A program made the position numbers and the translations under genes. A DNA stretch of 64,000 bases from Plectosphaerella cucumerina. Lineage: Eukaryota; Ascomycota; Sordariomycetes; Glomerellales; Plectosphaerellaceae. The notes beneath the pieces are model-generated. The model ran no database searches and had not been told where the DNA came from. It worked only from the letters and a program-made list of their open reading frames with translations. The stretch covers positions 5,580,001 through 5,644,000 of the forward strand of contig JAGPXD010000003.1 of the NCBI GenBank assembly GCA_020746995.1, given 5' to 3'. The first letter of the stretch is position 1. Every line of letters starts with the position of its first letter. Shown here in pieces: positions 8,441 through 20,677 of the stretch.

Positions 8441-11272
8441 TCATCCGATTTTCCCGTCGATGGAGTAACGACTCTGACGAGGGGAGAACCCATAGTTGTT
8501 TCTCTCCGAACCCAGACTCAACCTTCCTCCACTCACCAAGGAACTCCGCTGAGATGTGGGCATTGCTGGGCTCTCTTTTTCCTCATTCCTGTCCACTTCC
8601 TTGCTGATGGCACCAAGAAACACAGCCCAAACATCATAGTCAAAGGCTTTGGTGTCGACAATGTCCCTGCGAACAGTTAGATGACTGAGTTTGAACTTCA
8701 GGTGGGAGAAGACTTACATATCCAGGGGATGGCCAATATGGTCCAAGAGGTCCAGCCGCCGCATCCCCTGTTCGTCTGCGCCAAACCTGATGAATTGAAT
8801 TGCAACGTGTGTCCTGTCCAGGTTTTTGTCTTTCATCGCCTTGATCAGTCGCAAGACAGGGGTTTCAACACCGCATGCCCCAATTTCATCGGTTCCCCAT
8901 CGCCCGTCAGTGAGCACAAAGATACTTTGCTGCTTCGCCTCAAGCCCTGGAACCTGGAAGCGTGACGGCAAGTTCTTGATCACCGAGTTGATGAAGGTCC
9001 CAAAGCTGTTCTCGAAGACGGCAGAGTTCCATCTCTGCTTCTTCAGGGCTTTCAACAGGGCTGTTGTCGTCCCAAACGGCCGGGGCTTTGCTTGATTCGA
9101 GAACCCGGCGTCGATGCCGTTGGTGTCAATCAGCTTCGCCATATATGCGTAGACTCGAAGGGTTTCGGTGACTTGGTCGCGGTGCTCTGCCATGGACTCC
9201 GAAGTGTCGATGAAGAACAGCTGGTCGCGGTGTCCCAGATTGTCTTTAAGTCCTTGGACCACAGACTGAATGCGCTCCTCAATGCGATTGCCGGCTTTCA
9301 GATCCTTTATGTACTTGGCGGCTTCTGCGAATGAGAAGGCTCTGATAAGACCAGACTTGGCGATGGGGGAAGACGGGGGTGGTGTGCTCGGAGAGAGGGG
9401 AAGGGGTAAAGTCGGCGGAATCCCCGATCGCAACGGAGTTGCCGATGGTGAGATTGGGGGCGACTGTAGCTTTGAGATGTTGTTCGGGTGCTTTGGGCGG
9501 ACCACTAGGGATACGCCAGGTGACTGGGTAGTGCCGTCTAGGTATTGCCATTGTTTGGCTGGCGTGGGTGGTGTGAGTGGCGGTCCTGGCTGTCCTGTTT
9601 CTCCAGTGAGAGCCGCATCGATTATCTTCCCCAGCATCTCCCGAATGTATATTGCATTCTTGCGGTCCTCCATTTCCACCAACATTGACTTGTTGATCAA
9701 GGCTAACACCCTGGGTGTGATGTCATCGTAAGACGGTAGCATGTTCTTGATGGTCTCGTGGATGTCATCCACAGCACGCAGTCGGTCGGTTCCGTCGTGG
9801 AAACACCCGCCGTGGCCGGCATCTTTAAAAGATTTCCGTTGTTCAGCCTCAGTAGCTCGTAGATGCTCGTATGAGTGTCGGAATGGTTGGCCTCCGGCAG
9901 CCCAGGCGGCTGCCTCGCTCATGACGCATCCCGCAGACCACATGTCTGCCTGGGTGGTGATGCTGTTCGTCAATGGGTTTCGCCATCTGCCGTGATGGCT
10001 GCACTCGGGAGGTCCTGTCAAGGCGGTCTGCGTCAGAAGTGAATGGGAGATCTCGACTGGGTTGGAGATTCCTACCGTATGTCTGGCTGCCGCCCAGATC
10101 AATGAAGTTAGTCTCAGACGAGAGCCGAGTGAAACTGTACCCGAAGTCTATGATCTTGAGGACTGCTTGTGGACTGGCACCAAGATCGCTCGATGAGATC
10201 AAGATGTTCTGCGGTTTGATGTCTTGATGGACGCTGTAAACCGAATCAGCCTTTGTCGCTTTGCTGTCCGTTCAACACAACAGCGCACTTACATCTGGGA
10301 GTCTGATGTGGCATGGTGACTATCGACATCGGTGCTGTGAATTGTGTGGAGTGCCGCAAACAAGCCTCGGAAGCTTTTCCAGAAGTTTATGAGTTGAGTC
10401 TTGTTTTGAGGTGGAGATGCTGTCTTGAAGAAGTCGTCCAGATTGCCAACGCCGAAGTGCTCCAGTATGAGGCTGAAGGAAAGCTCACCATCAGGCATTT
10501 CCTGCACAAAACCGCCATAGCATTCGACGATGTGTTTGCATGGCCTGCTCTGCAATGTTTCGAAGGCCTTGTGCTCCCTTTCGAACATGTCCCTCCGCTT
10601 GGTGCCGAGGTACTGCTTTCGCACCACCTTAACCTGGTCAAAACTCAAAATTAGCTGGAGTCTTGGGGGACTGACAGGCTCTGCTGCATGCTTTACCTTC
10701 CCATTCTCAGGCGCTGCAAAAGTGGTGCTCGATGCTTCCAGTCTTGCCATGAACAGGGCGACCTCTTTCCCCTCCCGAATGACATCCTCGTGCTCGATGG
10801 GAAGGATTCTTCTCGCCGAGAGTATTTGGCTATACAACCGGCCTTTCTCGAAGATCACAGGGAAAAAGGCCCACTGGTTCTCGACGATGAGTTCAAAAAA
10901 CGACTTGTTATAGGGTGTGTCAAGCCATTTCGTTGGGAAAGTTTCGAGAGGAAATATTTCATCGTCGAGGTCGTAGAGCGTGAAATGCCCAATTCGATGC
11001 GGCTTCTGGATGGCAACGAGGAGGGAATAAACACGAAGAAACCGAGTCCTGATGTGGTCCGGAGACAGTAGAATTGACCCCTTGTAGTGTGAGCAAAGGC
11101 TGACGACGCGCTCGATCTTTTTGTCGTCCCAGAAGGCTTCCAGTTGTCGTAGGGGGATGAAGCGTTGTTTGATGTCGTCTAGTGCGTGTCTCCCGTTGTA
11201 CCGATGGCTGAGGCGGTGTAGCTCCTCAGAGACGGTGACCACGTAGGAGTATAGACCGTGTCCCGTCGCCAT
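8441..11272 (-). CDS. Protein kinase-like / von Willebrand factor A fusion protein
   Basis: Four exons, 11272-10293, 10233-10076, 10014-8718 and 8666-8441, give 886 residues with every junction in frame. Residues 1-210 are a fungal N-terminal region of unknown role (FFELIVENQWAFFPVIFEKG). A kinase domain follows (about 215-480). It has VHQDIKPQN at 328-336, so the HRD Arg is replaced by Gln. IIDFG is at 354-358, YGPPEC near 379-384, and ADMWSAGCVMSEAA after it. No clear glycine-rich loop is visible, but a candidate VAIK-type Lys sits in VKVVRKQ. A Pro-rich linker (about 540-610) leads to a VWA domain with an intact MIDAS DTSES (near 646) and a VLTDG strand (near 746). The catalytic Asp and DFG Asp are retained, so activity is possible. 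The architecture suggests a scaffold or signalling switch; the function is not known to me. The CorA-like gene lies just upstream on the same strand. Confidence 0.85.
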
Positions 11273-12330
11273 AGACACGAGACACCCCGATGCGGGGTGG
11301 TGGCACGGTCTCCTGCGCGTTACGCGGTGTCGAATCACACCAATGCTGTCCTGCTGTCGACGAAACAACAGGGGGCATGTGCGTCAATGATCTGTTCAGT
11401 GGACGTCGTCGCGTTGCGATCCCACGCGCGCAGGGGGGAGCGGTCGGAAGGCTCTCGCGAGAGCACGGCGAGGGGGGCGGGATTGCGGGGTAAAATCGCG
11501 GGAAACGTCGATGCGGATGGATGATGGAGAGGGTTCTGTCGGACAGATAGAGCAGGCCGGAACCTGGAACTGGAAGAGGTCGGTGGTGATCTGGTTGGAG
11601 AGAAAGGTACAAGTACATATAAAGCTAGGTGAAGAGGTAGAAATGGCGGATGGTCGGATTGCTGAGCAGTCGCACGAAAAGGTGGCAGAGCCTCGTCCGG
11701 CCGGAGGGAGGCCTGCTTGCTGGGTGGTCGCGTCGAGAGCTGAGGGGGCGGCGGTGTTGGTTCCCGCCCGCTCGCTCTCACCTCTTCCGTCATCACGGGG
11801 ACAAACCGCTGGATTATTGGCTTACTAAAATGAAGACACACGCCTGCATGTGTAAATTCCTGATCGGCAAGGCGTCCGTCAGGGAGGGAGAGGCAGAATG
11901 ATCCCATGCGCTGCCTGGCCCTGCAGTCCACTTGGGGGCCATGGGGGCTGTGAGCTGTGTGGTGGCGCGGAATGCATCCATGTCGCACAGCCGCCGGTGG
12001 GGATACATGCACTCGCGGATGTACGTCACATCGATGGGTAGTCTCATTGGATGGATATCTGCCCTACTGCCCTACCTGTACTGCCCTACCTGTACTGCCC
12101 TACGTGGTCGTCAGGGCATCCGAGGGAGTCCAGGTACAGGTCAGAGAGCGTCAGGAAGAACGAATGTTCGAGTTTTGATTTGCCTACCTACCTAATGAGA
12201 TATTATAGTACCTACCCATTTCTATCTTTATGCCTTTACTATCTGGACGTTTCAAAAACAGTCTCCGCTGTTGCTCAGATTTTGCGCCTGTACCGAGTTG
12301 AAGTCGTCTTCAGCTATCGCGCAGGAGCCC
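11273..12330. other. Intergenic: promoter of kinase-VWA gene
   Basis: No gene is supported. A 14-bp tandem repeat is listed separately; nothing else is recognisable. Confidence 0.5.
12059..12104. repeat. Short tandem repeat, 14-bp unit CTGCCCTACCTGTA
   Basis: Two perfect copies (12067-12080 and 12081-12094) are flanked by partial copies on both sides. Confidence 0.85.
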
Positions 12331-14431
12331 TTATGCGACATCATTTGCCACGGCATTCTGCATCCGCTTGGTTGAGGCCCTGATCTTGTTGGAGCAGTAT
12401 GCAACCGTCCACGCGCATAACGTCATGAAAAGCAGGGGAACACAGATGGCAAAGAACAGCTTGAGGCCCGCCGGGCGAACTTTCCAATCGCCCAAGAGGG
12501 GACCAAAGCCACCTTCACCCTCTTGCCCGAATGTTACGATGCCGCTGCTGAACATGGTCTAGGAGTTTTGGTCAGCTCAGCGCACTCCAATTAGGTTGGA
12601 TCCGCTCCCATTTCAACTGGAGACTCACTGCCACGAATGTCCCTGGCAAGAAGATCAAGGTGAAGATCGTGATGATGTGCATAGACATCGTCTTCTGATG
12701 CATCTGTTCCGTCCACTCTTGCATAAGCTCGGTGGAGTTCTGCGATGCCGTTGCGAAGTATTCGGCTGTCCGTGTGTTGACGACCTGGAACAGGCGGTTG
12801 TACTGGTGGGATCAATCAGTAGGGTGACAGACAAGTCTGTGTACATCGAATCTTACCATTTCACCCGCCTGCTCAGTTCTGTAGAGAATTGTCTTCATGC
12901 GCGATTGACGGCTTTCCAAGTCGCTCTCCAGGCGTTTGACGTTCCGAGCAAAGTCTGCAACATGTTCTATGCAAAGCCGCCTTGTGGTCTCATCGGAGAC
13001 GTGAAGATCGAAAAGAGGAGATTTTGTCAGCTCTTGGTATCTCGTTCTGATGTCACTGAAGACTCTCTTGTTCTGGTCAACGACTGATGAAGCGGCAAGA
13101 ATGTTGTTTGCCAGTCGATTAAGCCTCTGCGGACCTTCGAACTTGACCAAAGTAGCCAGGTCCAGGTTCTCATTGACGACTTCAGTTGAGTCGACCGGAA
13201 TGCGTGATGAAAGCCTCTTCATGAGGGGGAACGTCGAGCCTGTCCGAGTCGTGAATTTGCTAGAAAGTCGTCGAAGCAGCCCCGGACTTGGCGGCGTGCT
13301 AGTGTTCTCCGATGCCTTGGTAGTCTCCTTTTCCGCGATCTGCGACATGCTGTTGGGCGTTTGTGACGGCGCGGCTTTGGACATGGTTGATGCTCGTCTG
13401 GCGTTGATTCTTCTGGCGATGATATCGTCGGCAAGGTCGTCAATTTTACCATACTTCGTGACCTTCGACACCTCATTATACTCATGCTCTAGGCTGTCGA
13501 TGTACTGGCCCCAATTCTCGGCACCCCACTGCATTGTGATCAGGTGATCTTTGAGAGATTCGTGCAAGTTAGAGGCCAGTGAGGCTGCAAATTCGGGGTT
13601 TTGTGTCAGTGACACTCTTGTTGCCTCCTGCATGCGTTCTCGGATAGTGTCGTCTCCTTTCATGATGATCCAAGTGGACCGACCATTCTGAAGATCAAAA
13701 GCATGGTGGGCCGCGACCTGGCGCTGTTTCCATTTGAAACCGTCGTCTTTGTCACACTCCATGCCGAGGATATTAAAACAGTGCTGCAGTTGGATCCCTG
13801 ACCTGTGCATTCCAGCCAGTCCAGGGAGCTCATGATGCGAGCTCAAGTAGTCCTCAGTGGTGAAGGAAGTGAAGTTGTGAGGCTCGGTGCGTTGCCGAAA
13901 GCTGATGACATGGTCCAGAAAAGGGGCCATGACCTGATGGCAGCTGAGAATCGTCTCCATCTGATTTTTAGAGCATTTGAGTGGAGCTCTGGAGTTCTGT
14001 GCCCTCAGAAAGCTACGACCGAGTCAGAAGTCAGAGCTGGCATACATTATTGCCAAAAAGAACAGGCCATACAAGAATCTCTTCAGAGGGTCGGGCTTGT
14101 TGCTGCCGACAGCTTCATCCAGGTCTGCTGAATCCTTGACCGGGTTCTCGGTGTATTTGAAGCCAGAACCTAGTTGTGTTTCTCAGCATCGTGCTCACGA
14201 TCAACTCCACAGATTCGACGAGACCGGCGCACCATGTTTGTCCGGATTCAGATCCCATATGATGATTGCGCCATCGCTGGCTTTGAATATCTTGGCCTTG
14301 TGGCTTTCGAGTTCGTCCTTGTAGCGAGCGAGTGCGTACGGGAACTCATCGGTCCGCACCAGATTCTTGGGGTATCTCGACGAGTCGGCAATGGATCGCT
14401 CCAGCTGCTCCATGTCGACGTTGTGGCTCAT
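12331..14431 (-). CDS. CorA-like two-transmembrane protein
   Basis: Five exons are proposed: 14431-14206, 14169-14073, 14012-12857, 12802-12629 and 12558-12331, giving 626 residues. The exon 2/3 junction restores KPDPLKRFFFLRAQNSRAPL, typical of the fungal CorA-like N-domain, and HQVMAPFLDHVISF follows. A long helical, partly low-complexity cytosolic region precedes a coiled stretch (RRLCIEHVADFARNVKRLESDL). The C-terminus has two membrane helices (MHIITIFTLIFLPGTFVATMF and LKLFFAICVPLLFMTLCAW). The GMN signature of true CorA Mg channels is absent, as in most fungal members, so ion transport is doubtful. The first intron needs an unusual GTTGAT donor; without it a stop (TGA) follows at once, so this junction is the weak point of the model. 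It lies on the same strand as the kinase-VWA gene, about 1.06 kb upstream. Confidence 0.8.
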
Positions 14432-14933
14432 GGCTTCACCGGCGTTGCATTCGTCGAGCGAGAGTTGATGAAGAGCTTGTCTGGTTTGAGCATGAGTATG
14501 AAGAAGATTGGAACTACACAGAAGTGACTGGAGATATCTACCTCATATGGACATCATGTCTTTGGCGGGCAATGAGGCTGGGTTGACTGGTGAGCGATTC
14601 TAGCCAACCGACGCGCCTGGTCCGCGCACCACCCTCCCATGCCCTGCCCTGCTGAGCTAGGCGAATTCCGGTGACCGAAAGTAGCCAATAGCAGACCGCA
14701 CATAGCCACCAGCACCCTTGTCTCCCGTCGGCTGCAGCTGCAACAGGTGATCAGGCGCTTTCTTCCTGAATCTGGGCTCCCGTAATCTGCCTAGTCTCAC
14801 ATCCGTACACCCACCAGCTGGGCTGTGTTATTCCACTTTCCAGGCCTCCTACCTCTCCCCTTTAAAAAGGAAAGCGACTGCCCATTTAAGTCTTCCAACT
14901 CACCACATGAGCTTTTCCGTTATATGGTCCAGC
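14432..14933. other. Intergenic: promoter of CorA-like gene
   Basis: Nothing recognisable beyond the likely promoter and the 3' flank of the small gene above it. Confidence 0.5.
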
Positions 14934-15222
14934 TCAGCCTAATGTAAACGTTAGAAATGCTTCACCAGCGGGTGCAATCGGGGCAGGACTTGCCGGCGTC
15001 AGATCCCGAGGGATCTCGAAGTGGTACTCATCGCCGACCCTCTTTTCCCCAGCATGGGTCAGCGCTTCATGAATGTGTAGCCTAAAGGGTCATTCTCCGT
15101 ACCTTGACGTCGATTTCAGGTATGTTTGAGTCCTTGCAGAAGATTTCGTTGAGGTACTTCTTCAAGTCGTCCATTCTCAGATGGTAATCTTTGAGAAACA
15201 CGATCTTCCAATTCGAATCCAT
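14934..15222 (-). CDS. Small two-exon protein of unknown function
   Basis: Tentative model: exon 1 15222-15103 and exon 2 15041-14934, 75 residues. Exon 1 reads MDSNWKIVFLKDYHLRMDDL then KKYLNEIFCKDSNIPEIDVK. The donor GTACGG and an acceptor GAAAAG join it in frame to RVGDEYHFEIPRDLTP. The join looks like continuous protein, and without splicing the frame stops six codons later. The open frame continues upstream of the chosen ATG (LKAWLYANQT precedes it), so the true N-terminus may be longer. I recognise no named domain. It may be a complete small protein or the decayed tail of a larger gene; the end (APAGEAFLTFTLG) looks less protein-like than the start. It shares strand and neighbourhood with the CorA-like and kinase-VWA genes. 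Confidence 0.4.
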
Positions 15223-16317
15223 TGTTTGGTTGGCGTAGAGCCACGCTTTCAGCGCATGCGGCGGGGCGGGGAGGGGCGGGATGGAGGTCTCCGGGGGGCG
15301 GTGACAGTGGCAATGCTCTGCTTCAGGCCGTGCCTGTTGGATGATTCTGATGGCCAACTGCGGTTTCAGGTGTGAAAAATGACTGAAGCTGCTGCGGATA
15401 GAATGCGCGATGCCTGTGAAGCTGCAGATGGAATGAGGCGGGAGGAAATCAGAGAGCGACCGGGCGAGCTGTTTTCGACTCGGCTCGAACAATCAGCCTC
15501 ATGCTGGGCGGGGTAATCAGTCGAAGCCCTGCTGCATCTCTCTTCCCTCCCCTCCTCCGACCGAGCCTGGCCCCCAAGATCGCATCAGGCTGTGGCAAAG
15601 AAGCCGTACTTATCCGCGGGCATCCTTCCGCCAATCGCGTCCCGGTGATACACGTCAGGCTCATGCTGCGTTGTCCAGAGGGAGGGGGGGGGGGGTTGCA
15701 CATCTCCGGAAGAGGACATCGGTGAGCGCTGAGAGCCTGAGATGCTACTCATCGAGGCTCAAGGCACTGTCGGTAGGCTTCAAGGATTGGAAGTGTTTCA
15801 TCCCTTTTCGATCTACCCTGGGCTCTTTGAGAGGCGTATCTGGCCCTGTAACACCGGTGTATTGACAGTGCGTTGGCATACAGACAGTGCCGGTTTGCCT
15901 GCCCTCAAGGATGCCTCGATCACGGTCGGCTGCCTCCCATCGACTGGTGATGCTGTCGCCAACATTGGCTGAGCGGCGGCCGCATTTGCGGAGGGGCGAA
16001 AGCCTAGTAACCAACGATACTTCACATCGCACTCGGTCAACCTGGGTGTCAGACCTCCTGGTTGAGTCCAACCGCCCTGATTGATTGGGAAACGGGACGG
16101 GCCGACAATGGATGTTTGGGGCTGAGGAATAGGGGTTGCTAGCGGCTGTTTTACAGGCGTTTTCTGGGCGAGTTGCGGTATTTCCCCATCGGGACTCCCC
16201 GCCTCCGCCTGAGTCTCCGACGTCATCTCCCTTGAACTCCCGTTGCCGACTTCTCCAATCCAAGAACACCACACCACTGCCTCGACCTCCTGCATACCGG
16301 TACATACCTATCTGGAA
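15223..16317. other. Intergenic: promoter of BSC6-like MFS gene
   Basis: No gene is supported. A run of 12 G lies at 15684-15695. The right part is the 5' leader and promoter of the MFS gene. Confidence 0.5.
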
Positions 16318-17708
16318 ATGGAGGCCCTTAACAATCACGATCATATTACCAATGGTGGCGAGGAGTCGCCCCTCCTCGGCCCGCGGGCAACAGGCGAGGT
16401 CAACCCCGGGGCGAAGCCACAGCGCTCGGTCGCCAGGATCGCAGCGACCATGTTCTGCTTCGCCGTTCTCGGCCTCTTCACCTCGACCACCGGCGTCCTT
16501 CTCCCCCATCTCGAGCATGAGTACGAGCTCTCCGATAGCCAAGCATCACTCATCTTCCTGGCCGTGCCAGTGCCATACCTCCTGGCGGCGCAGATGAACA
16601 GCTGGGTTCATTCAAAGCTGGGGCGGCGGGGAATTGCCATTCTCGGCCCCTTGGCGCATGCCGCTGCATCGGTCGGCGCCTCTCAGAGGCCACCGTTCAT
16701 CGTCTTCCTCCTCTGTTTCGCCGCTGTGGCATTCGGCAATGGTCTCGTTGACGCCTCTTGGGCTTCTTGGGCGGCTGCCCAGGACAGTCCAAACTTCACT
16801 TCCGGCCTGCTGCATGGCGCATTCTCCGTCGGGGCCGCCGCGGGCCCGGCCATTGCCGGACTTGTCATCTCAAACGAGAAGGGAGCTTGGCACGTGTGGT
16901 ACTATTATCTGGTATGTATCGTTTCCCTGACTCCCCTGACTTGCCGCTTACCGAAAAGACTGGTGCTGCTATTGCTGAATTGGTGGTTCTTACATGGGCT
17001 TTCCGCTCCGATGACGCCAAGAAGTACCACGAACTCGATCCCTCCCAGCCAGAGGTGGCCAAGCTCGAGGGCCGCGGCATTTCCGAAGTTCTCAAGCATC
17101 GCGCGGTATGGTTGTGTGCGGCCTACCTGCTCATGTACGTTGGCACGGAGAGCGCCATCTCCGGCTGGATCATCCTCTTCATGACGAGGGCACGTCAAGT
17201 TCGCCCCGCTATCGCCAACCTCTGCTCCACCGGCTTTTGGGCTGGCATGGCTGTGGGCAGGTTGATTTTGGGCCCTGTGACAGAGAGGGTGGGCATCAGG
17301 CGGGCTGTCACGGTCTACCTCGTCGTCGCCATGCTCACGGGGGTTCTGTTTGCCCTTGTCAAGAACATCGCGGTGTCCATTTTCCTGCTGGCCACTATCG
17401 GGGCATTCTGCGGACCGCTGTTCCCGTCAAGCATCGTCTTTCTAGCATCCGCAGTTCCCAGCAACATCCACGTGGCGGCTGTCTCCTTCGTCTCGTCCGT
17501 GGGGCAGGTCGGAGGGGCAGGACTTCCTGCTCTCTTCGGAATCATCTCGGAAGCCGTCGGGATACTTGCATTCCAAACGGTCATCATGGCGCAGCTGGCT
17601 ACCACACTGGTTCTGTGGTTGGTGTTTACTCACCAGAAGACCAGCGGCCGTGCCTCAGATCCAGCGTCGGGCGTAGCTGCTGGCTTGTTTGCTTCACCGC
17701 ATGCATAG
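16318..17708 (+). CDS. MFS transporter, BSC6-like
   Basis: Two exons, 16318-16911 and 16959-17708, give 447 residues; the 47-bp phase-0 intron starts GTATGT and ends GAAAAG. A hydrophilic N-terminus of about 40 residues is followed by about 11-12 membrane helices. The first is VARIAATMFCFAVLGLFTST, then LGRRGIAILGPLAHA marks the TM2-3 region, and HGAFSVGAAAGPAIAGLVIS and ESAISGWIILFMTRARQV follow. This pattern matches the fungal 'bypass of stop codon 6'-like MFS group, whose substrates are not established. The start was chosen as the first ATG in frame with purine at -3. It is transcribed convergently with the cutinase gene, with 276 bp between stop codons. Confidence 0.9.
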
Positions 17709-17984
17709 CATGGGTGCAGATATGAAGCTGGCCCCTTAACAGACTATCATGCCGGACATGTCATAATTTAGGCCAGAAAATGTCAACATGTTGATCAATT
17801 GCGCGAATATCGAACCGTCTACCATCACGACCAGCTCCCACACAGGCGCCTGTAGTTGCTGACCGTTCCAGAGACTCGAATATGTGGTGAAAGAAGAGAA
17901 TACGTCCCGCCTGCAGGAAAGTCCGTCCACCATGACCGCCGCAGGCGCAGCCACAGCATCCTAGGTTTGGGCAGTTTCCCAAGT

Positions 17985-18812
17985 TCACTGAGCGTTGATC
18001 TTGCTGATGAGGAAGCGAGGGGCGGGGCCGCTGGCGTCGCTCTGGTAGGCGAGGTGAGGGGCGGCGACGATCAGCGAGCCGGTGCACACGAGATCTCCGA
18101 CGTTGCAGAAGACCCTGGTGTCGTCGGCAGGGTAGTTGGGGATCTGGCCCCGGTTCTGCTGGTTCTGAAGGGATGTCAGCCCAGCTCAGGCCACATTGGC
18201 AAGTCACTCACCTTGGTGTATCCGAACAGAACAACGCCGGCAGTCTTGCTGCGAATGCTGCTGCTGAGGTCACGAATGGTGGCCGCAGCGAGCGCTGCTC
18301 CTTGGCTGTGCTCGAGTCAGCAACATGGCCGCACACCTCGCAAAGAATCTTACCTGTAGCCGCCGGCCACAATAGTGGCACTAGGGCACGAGCGGTCGGC
18401 GAGCTGGAAGAGCTCCGTCATCTCGGCAATGGCCGCCCGGCTGGTGCCGTCGGGGAGGGCGTTGTCGGCGAGCGTGGCCCTGTACCTGCCACCGACGCCC
18501 TGGACCCAGACGTTTCCACGGCCGTACTCAGACTCCAGGGCAGAGCCGACGCGAGGGCCAAGTGTGCCCTGAGAAACCGTGTCAGTGTCCCATTTCTCCT
18601 GGTTTTCCGAGCAAACTCACCAGGTTGCCGCTCTCGGTGGACCCGCGAGCAAAGATGAAGATGACGGGAGGGCAAGCACCGCCATTCTGGAGGTCATTGC
18701 GAGTGTTGCCGCCCAGCTGACGAGCTTCAATGACATCTCCAGGAGCCAGCTCCACGGCGGGAAGGGCGGCGCCAAGGCCAGCGAAGAGGGAGACGACGGT
18801 AGAGAACTTCAT
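17985..18812 (-). CDS. Cutinase (carbohydrate esterase family 5)
   Basis: Secreted serine esterase that hydrolyses cutin of the plant cuticle. Four exons, 18812-18621, 18568-18354, 18305-18212 and 18164-17985, give 226 residues, the usual family length. A signal peptide (MKFSTVVSLFAGLGAALPA) and short propeptide precede CPPVIFIFARGSTESGNLGT, the oxyanion-hole region. The nucleophile is Ser136 in GGYSQGAAL, whose codon is split by intron 2. The other triad members are Asp191 in CNVGDLVCTG and His204 in APHLAY. Four Cys residues for the two family disulfides are visible. All junctions keep frame. A TATA box lies 126-132 bp above the ATG, fitting an inducible gene. Confidence 0.96.
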
Positions 18813-20677
18813 GGTGGAGGAGGTGAAAGAGAAAAGATGGATGAACGGTAAGATGTTGGTGAGAACAAGTGAAAGTGAAGTGAAAGATGAAGGCTCGATG
18901 CTCCAAATCAACCACCAAGAGGACGACAGACGTCGACTTTATATCTTCCTCTGCCTTCACTTTGTGCCTCGATCTCAGGCTAACACTCGCCGCCTTCACA
19001 AGTTTCCTCCTCAAGTCCACACCAAGCCATCCCGATCCCCAAGGTCGACTTGGCTCAGAGCGGGTCGTTTCATGACACGGACAGGAGGATCTGGAAAAGC
19101 AACACCCAGCACACCTACAGACTGCACAGTAAGCACCCCCTGCCCAACCGGCACACCCTACCCACGCAAGTCTAATTCCCAAGCCACCACGTTTTAGGGT
19201 GGGATGGCAGTCGACGACATCGTCCGAGGACGATGGCCCGGGCGCAGGGGTGACCCCTGACAACCGGACTCGTTAAAGCTCCGAGGCGGCATCCTTCGGG
19301 CCAGTGCGGGCGGCGCGCCTTGCCGGATGTGGTGGACGTTGCGGAGGCTTGCCGAGACGAGACGATCAGTGGAGGCGCGACTGCCGGGCGATCGCCAATG
19401 AGGTTGCATCGAGGTGAGGATGAGCCGAGGCATCTTTTTTGACGACGGCGCCACTGCGGGATGGGACTGCCTGTATTTTGTTTTGGTCTGATGAGACGGG
19501 ACGGCCTGGGCCTGGAACGCTTGGACGCTGGGCCGTTTGGTTGTCAGTCTGTGGCATGGGTGCTGCAGTGCTCTGGGGTCTTCGATGCAGCTGGGTATGA
19601 GGTCAAGGCTTGGAAGTTTGAGGGGCAAGAAGGAGGAAACAAGAAGTGGTTTCTTATCTGGATACACATTTGACTTTCCACTGCTTCGTCGGCTTCTCTC
19701 AGCCAGCTGGCTAGAAGCAACTCCTGCCGATAACAACTTGCCTGTCATTTGCGATGTTGTGTTACAGAAGCAAGACCTGCACCCAGGTGTCAGCATGCAG
19801 CACGCAGCAGGAGCACCTCGCCATGAGTTCACCTGCGGAGCAACATGATCCATTCGCTCTCCTCTCCAGGCCATCCCGGCATCCCCCGTCCGTTGTCTTG
19901 CTCAAGCCCACGCAGCCATGTCTCGCAACTCTTCTCCAGCATCATCCTCACAACACCACCCTGCCAACAACGCCCCCGCTCCACGACATCCCATTAATTA
20001 GGTTTGAAGTTGATCAATGTCGTCTGATGTCCTCCCTCTCACTGCATCCGAACCCCCACCCGAAAGAGCCTGTGCCTCGGCATGAACATCGTCGACGAAG
20101 GCGCCAATCTCCGCCAAGGAAAGCCGCGTTGCAGACTCCGGCCGCCCTCGAGCTGCCAAGATCGCACCGCTCCCGCAAAACCTCCAACCCGGTGCGGACA
20201 AGTGCTGACGTCCCCTCCGCTCGGCCCCTCATGGCGTCGACGCCATCCCGAAGTCGCAAGCTGTTCCCAAAGCGAACAACCTCCACAGGGGCAATGTCTC
20301 GGCCGCGTGCTCTTCTCCTGGGCATGAGCGGCAGTGGCGCCCCTCATGCCGGCACTCCAGAGGGGCAGGATGGCTTGCATCTTCAGGGGATCTAGAACGT
20401 GACGAGATGCGGGGTGCATGCTGCACCCCAGAACCATGAGGGCACCACGAGACCAGAAGCCGAAGTGGTGGGTGACAGCAATGCATTCATTTCTGCAGCC
20501 ATCGATGCATTTGATCACAAGTTGCTCCATTTCTCCCGGATAGACCCGAGACCCCATCACTCTGGAGTGCTCTGGAGTGGAATACTCTCGCAGCAACACG
20601 ACCATTGGATCCGATGCAATAACTTAAGAGATGCTGACTGGTCATTGTGGAAAAGACAGACCAGAGTGACTAGGTCC
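18813..20677. other. Intergenic, 1.9 kb
   Basis: It holds the cutinase promoter on the left and the 3' flank of the next minus-strand gene on the right. Several open frames of 150-230 codons overlap each other on both strands, but none shows a domain, a signal peptide or splice-consistent structure. I support no gene here. Confidence 0.55.
18938..18944 (-). promoter_or_regulatory. TATA box of the cutinase gene
   Basis: TATAAAG on the minus strand, about 130 bp above the cutinase ATG. Confidence 0.5.

Noticed and set aside
19194..20605. Several overlapping frames of 150-250 codons
   Set aside because: They conflict with one another on both strands and show no protein-like features.
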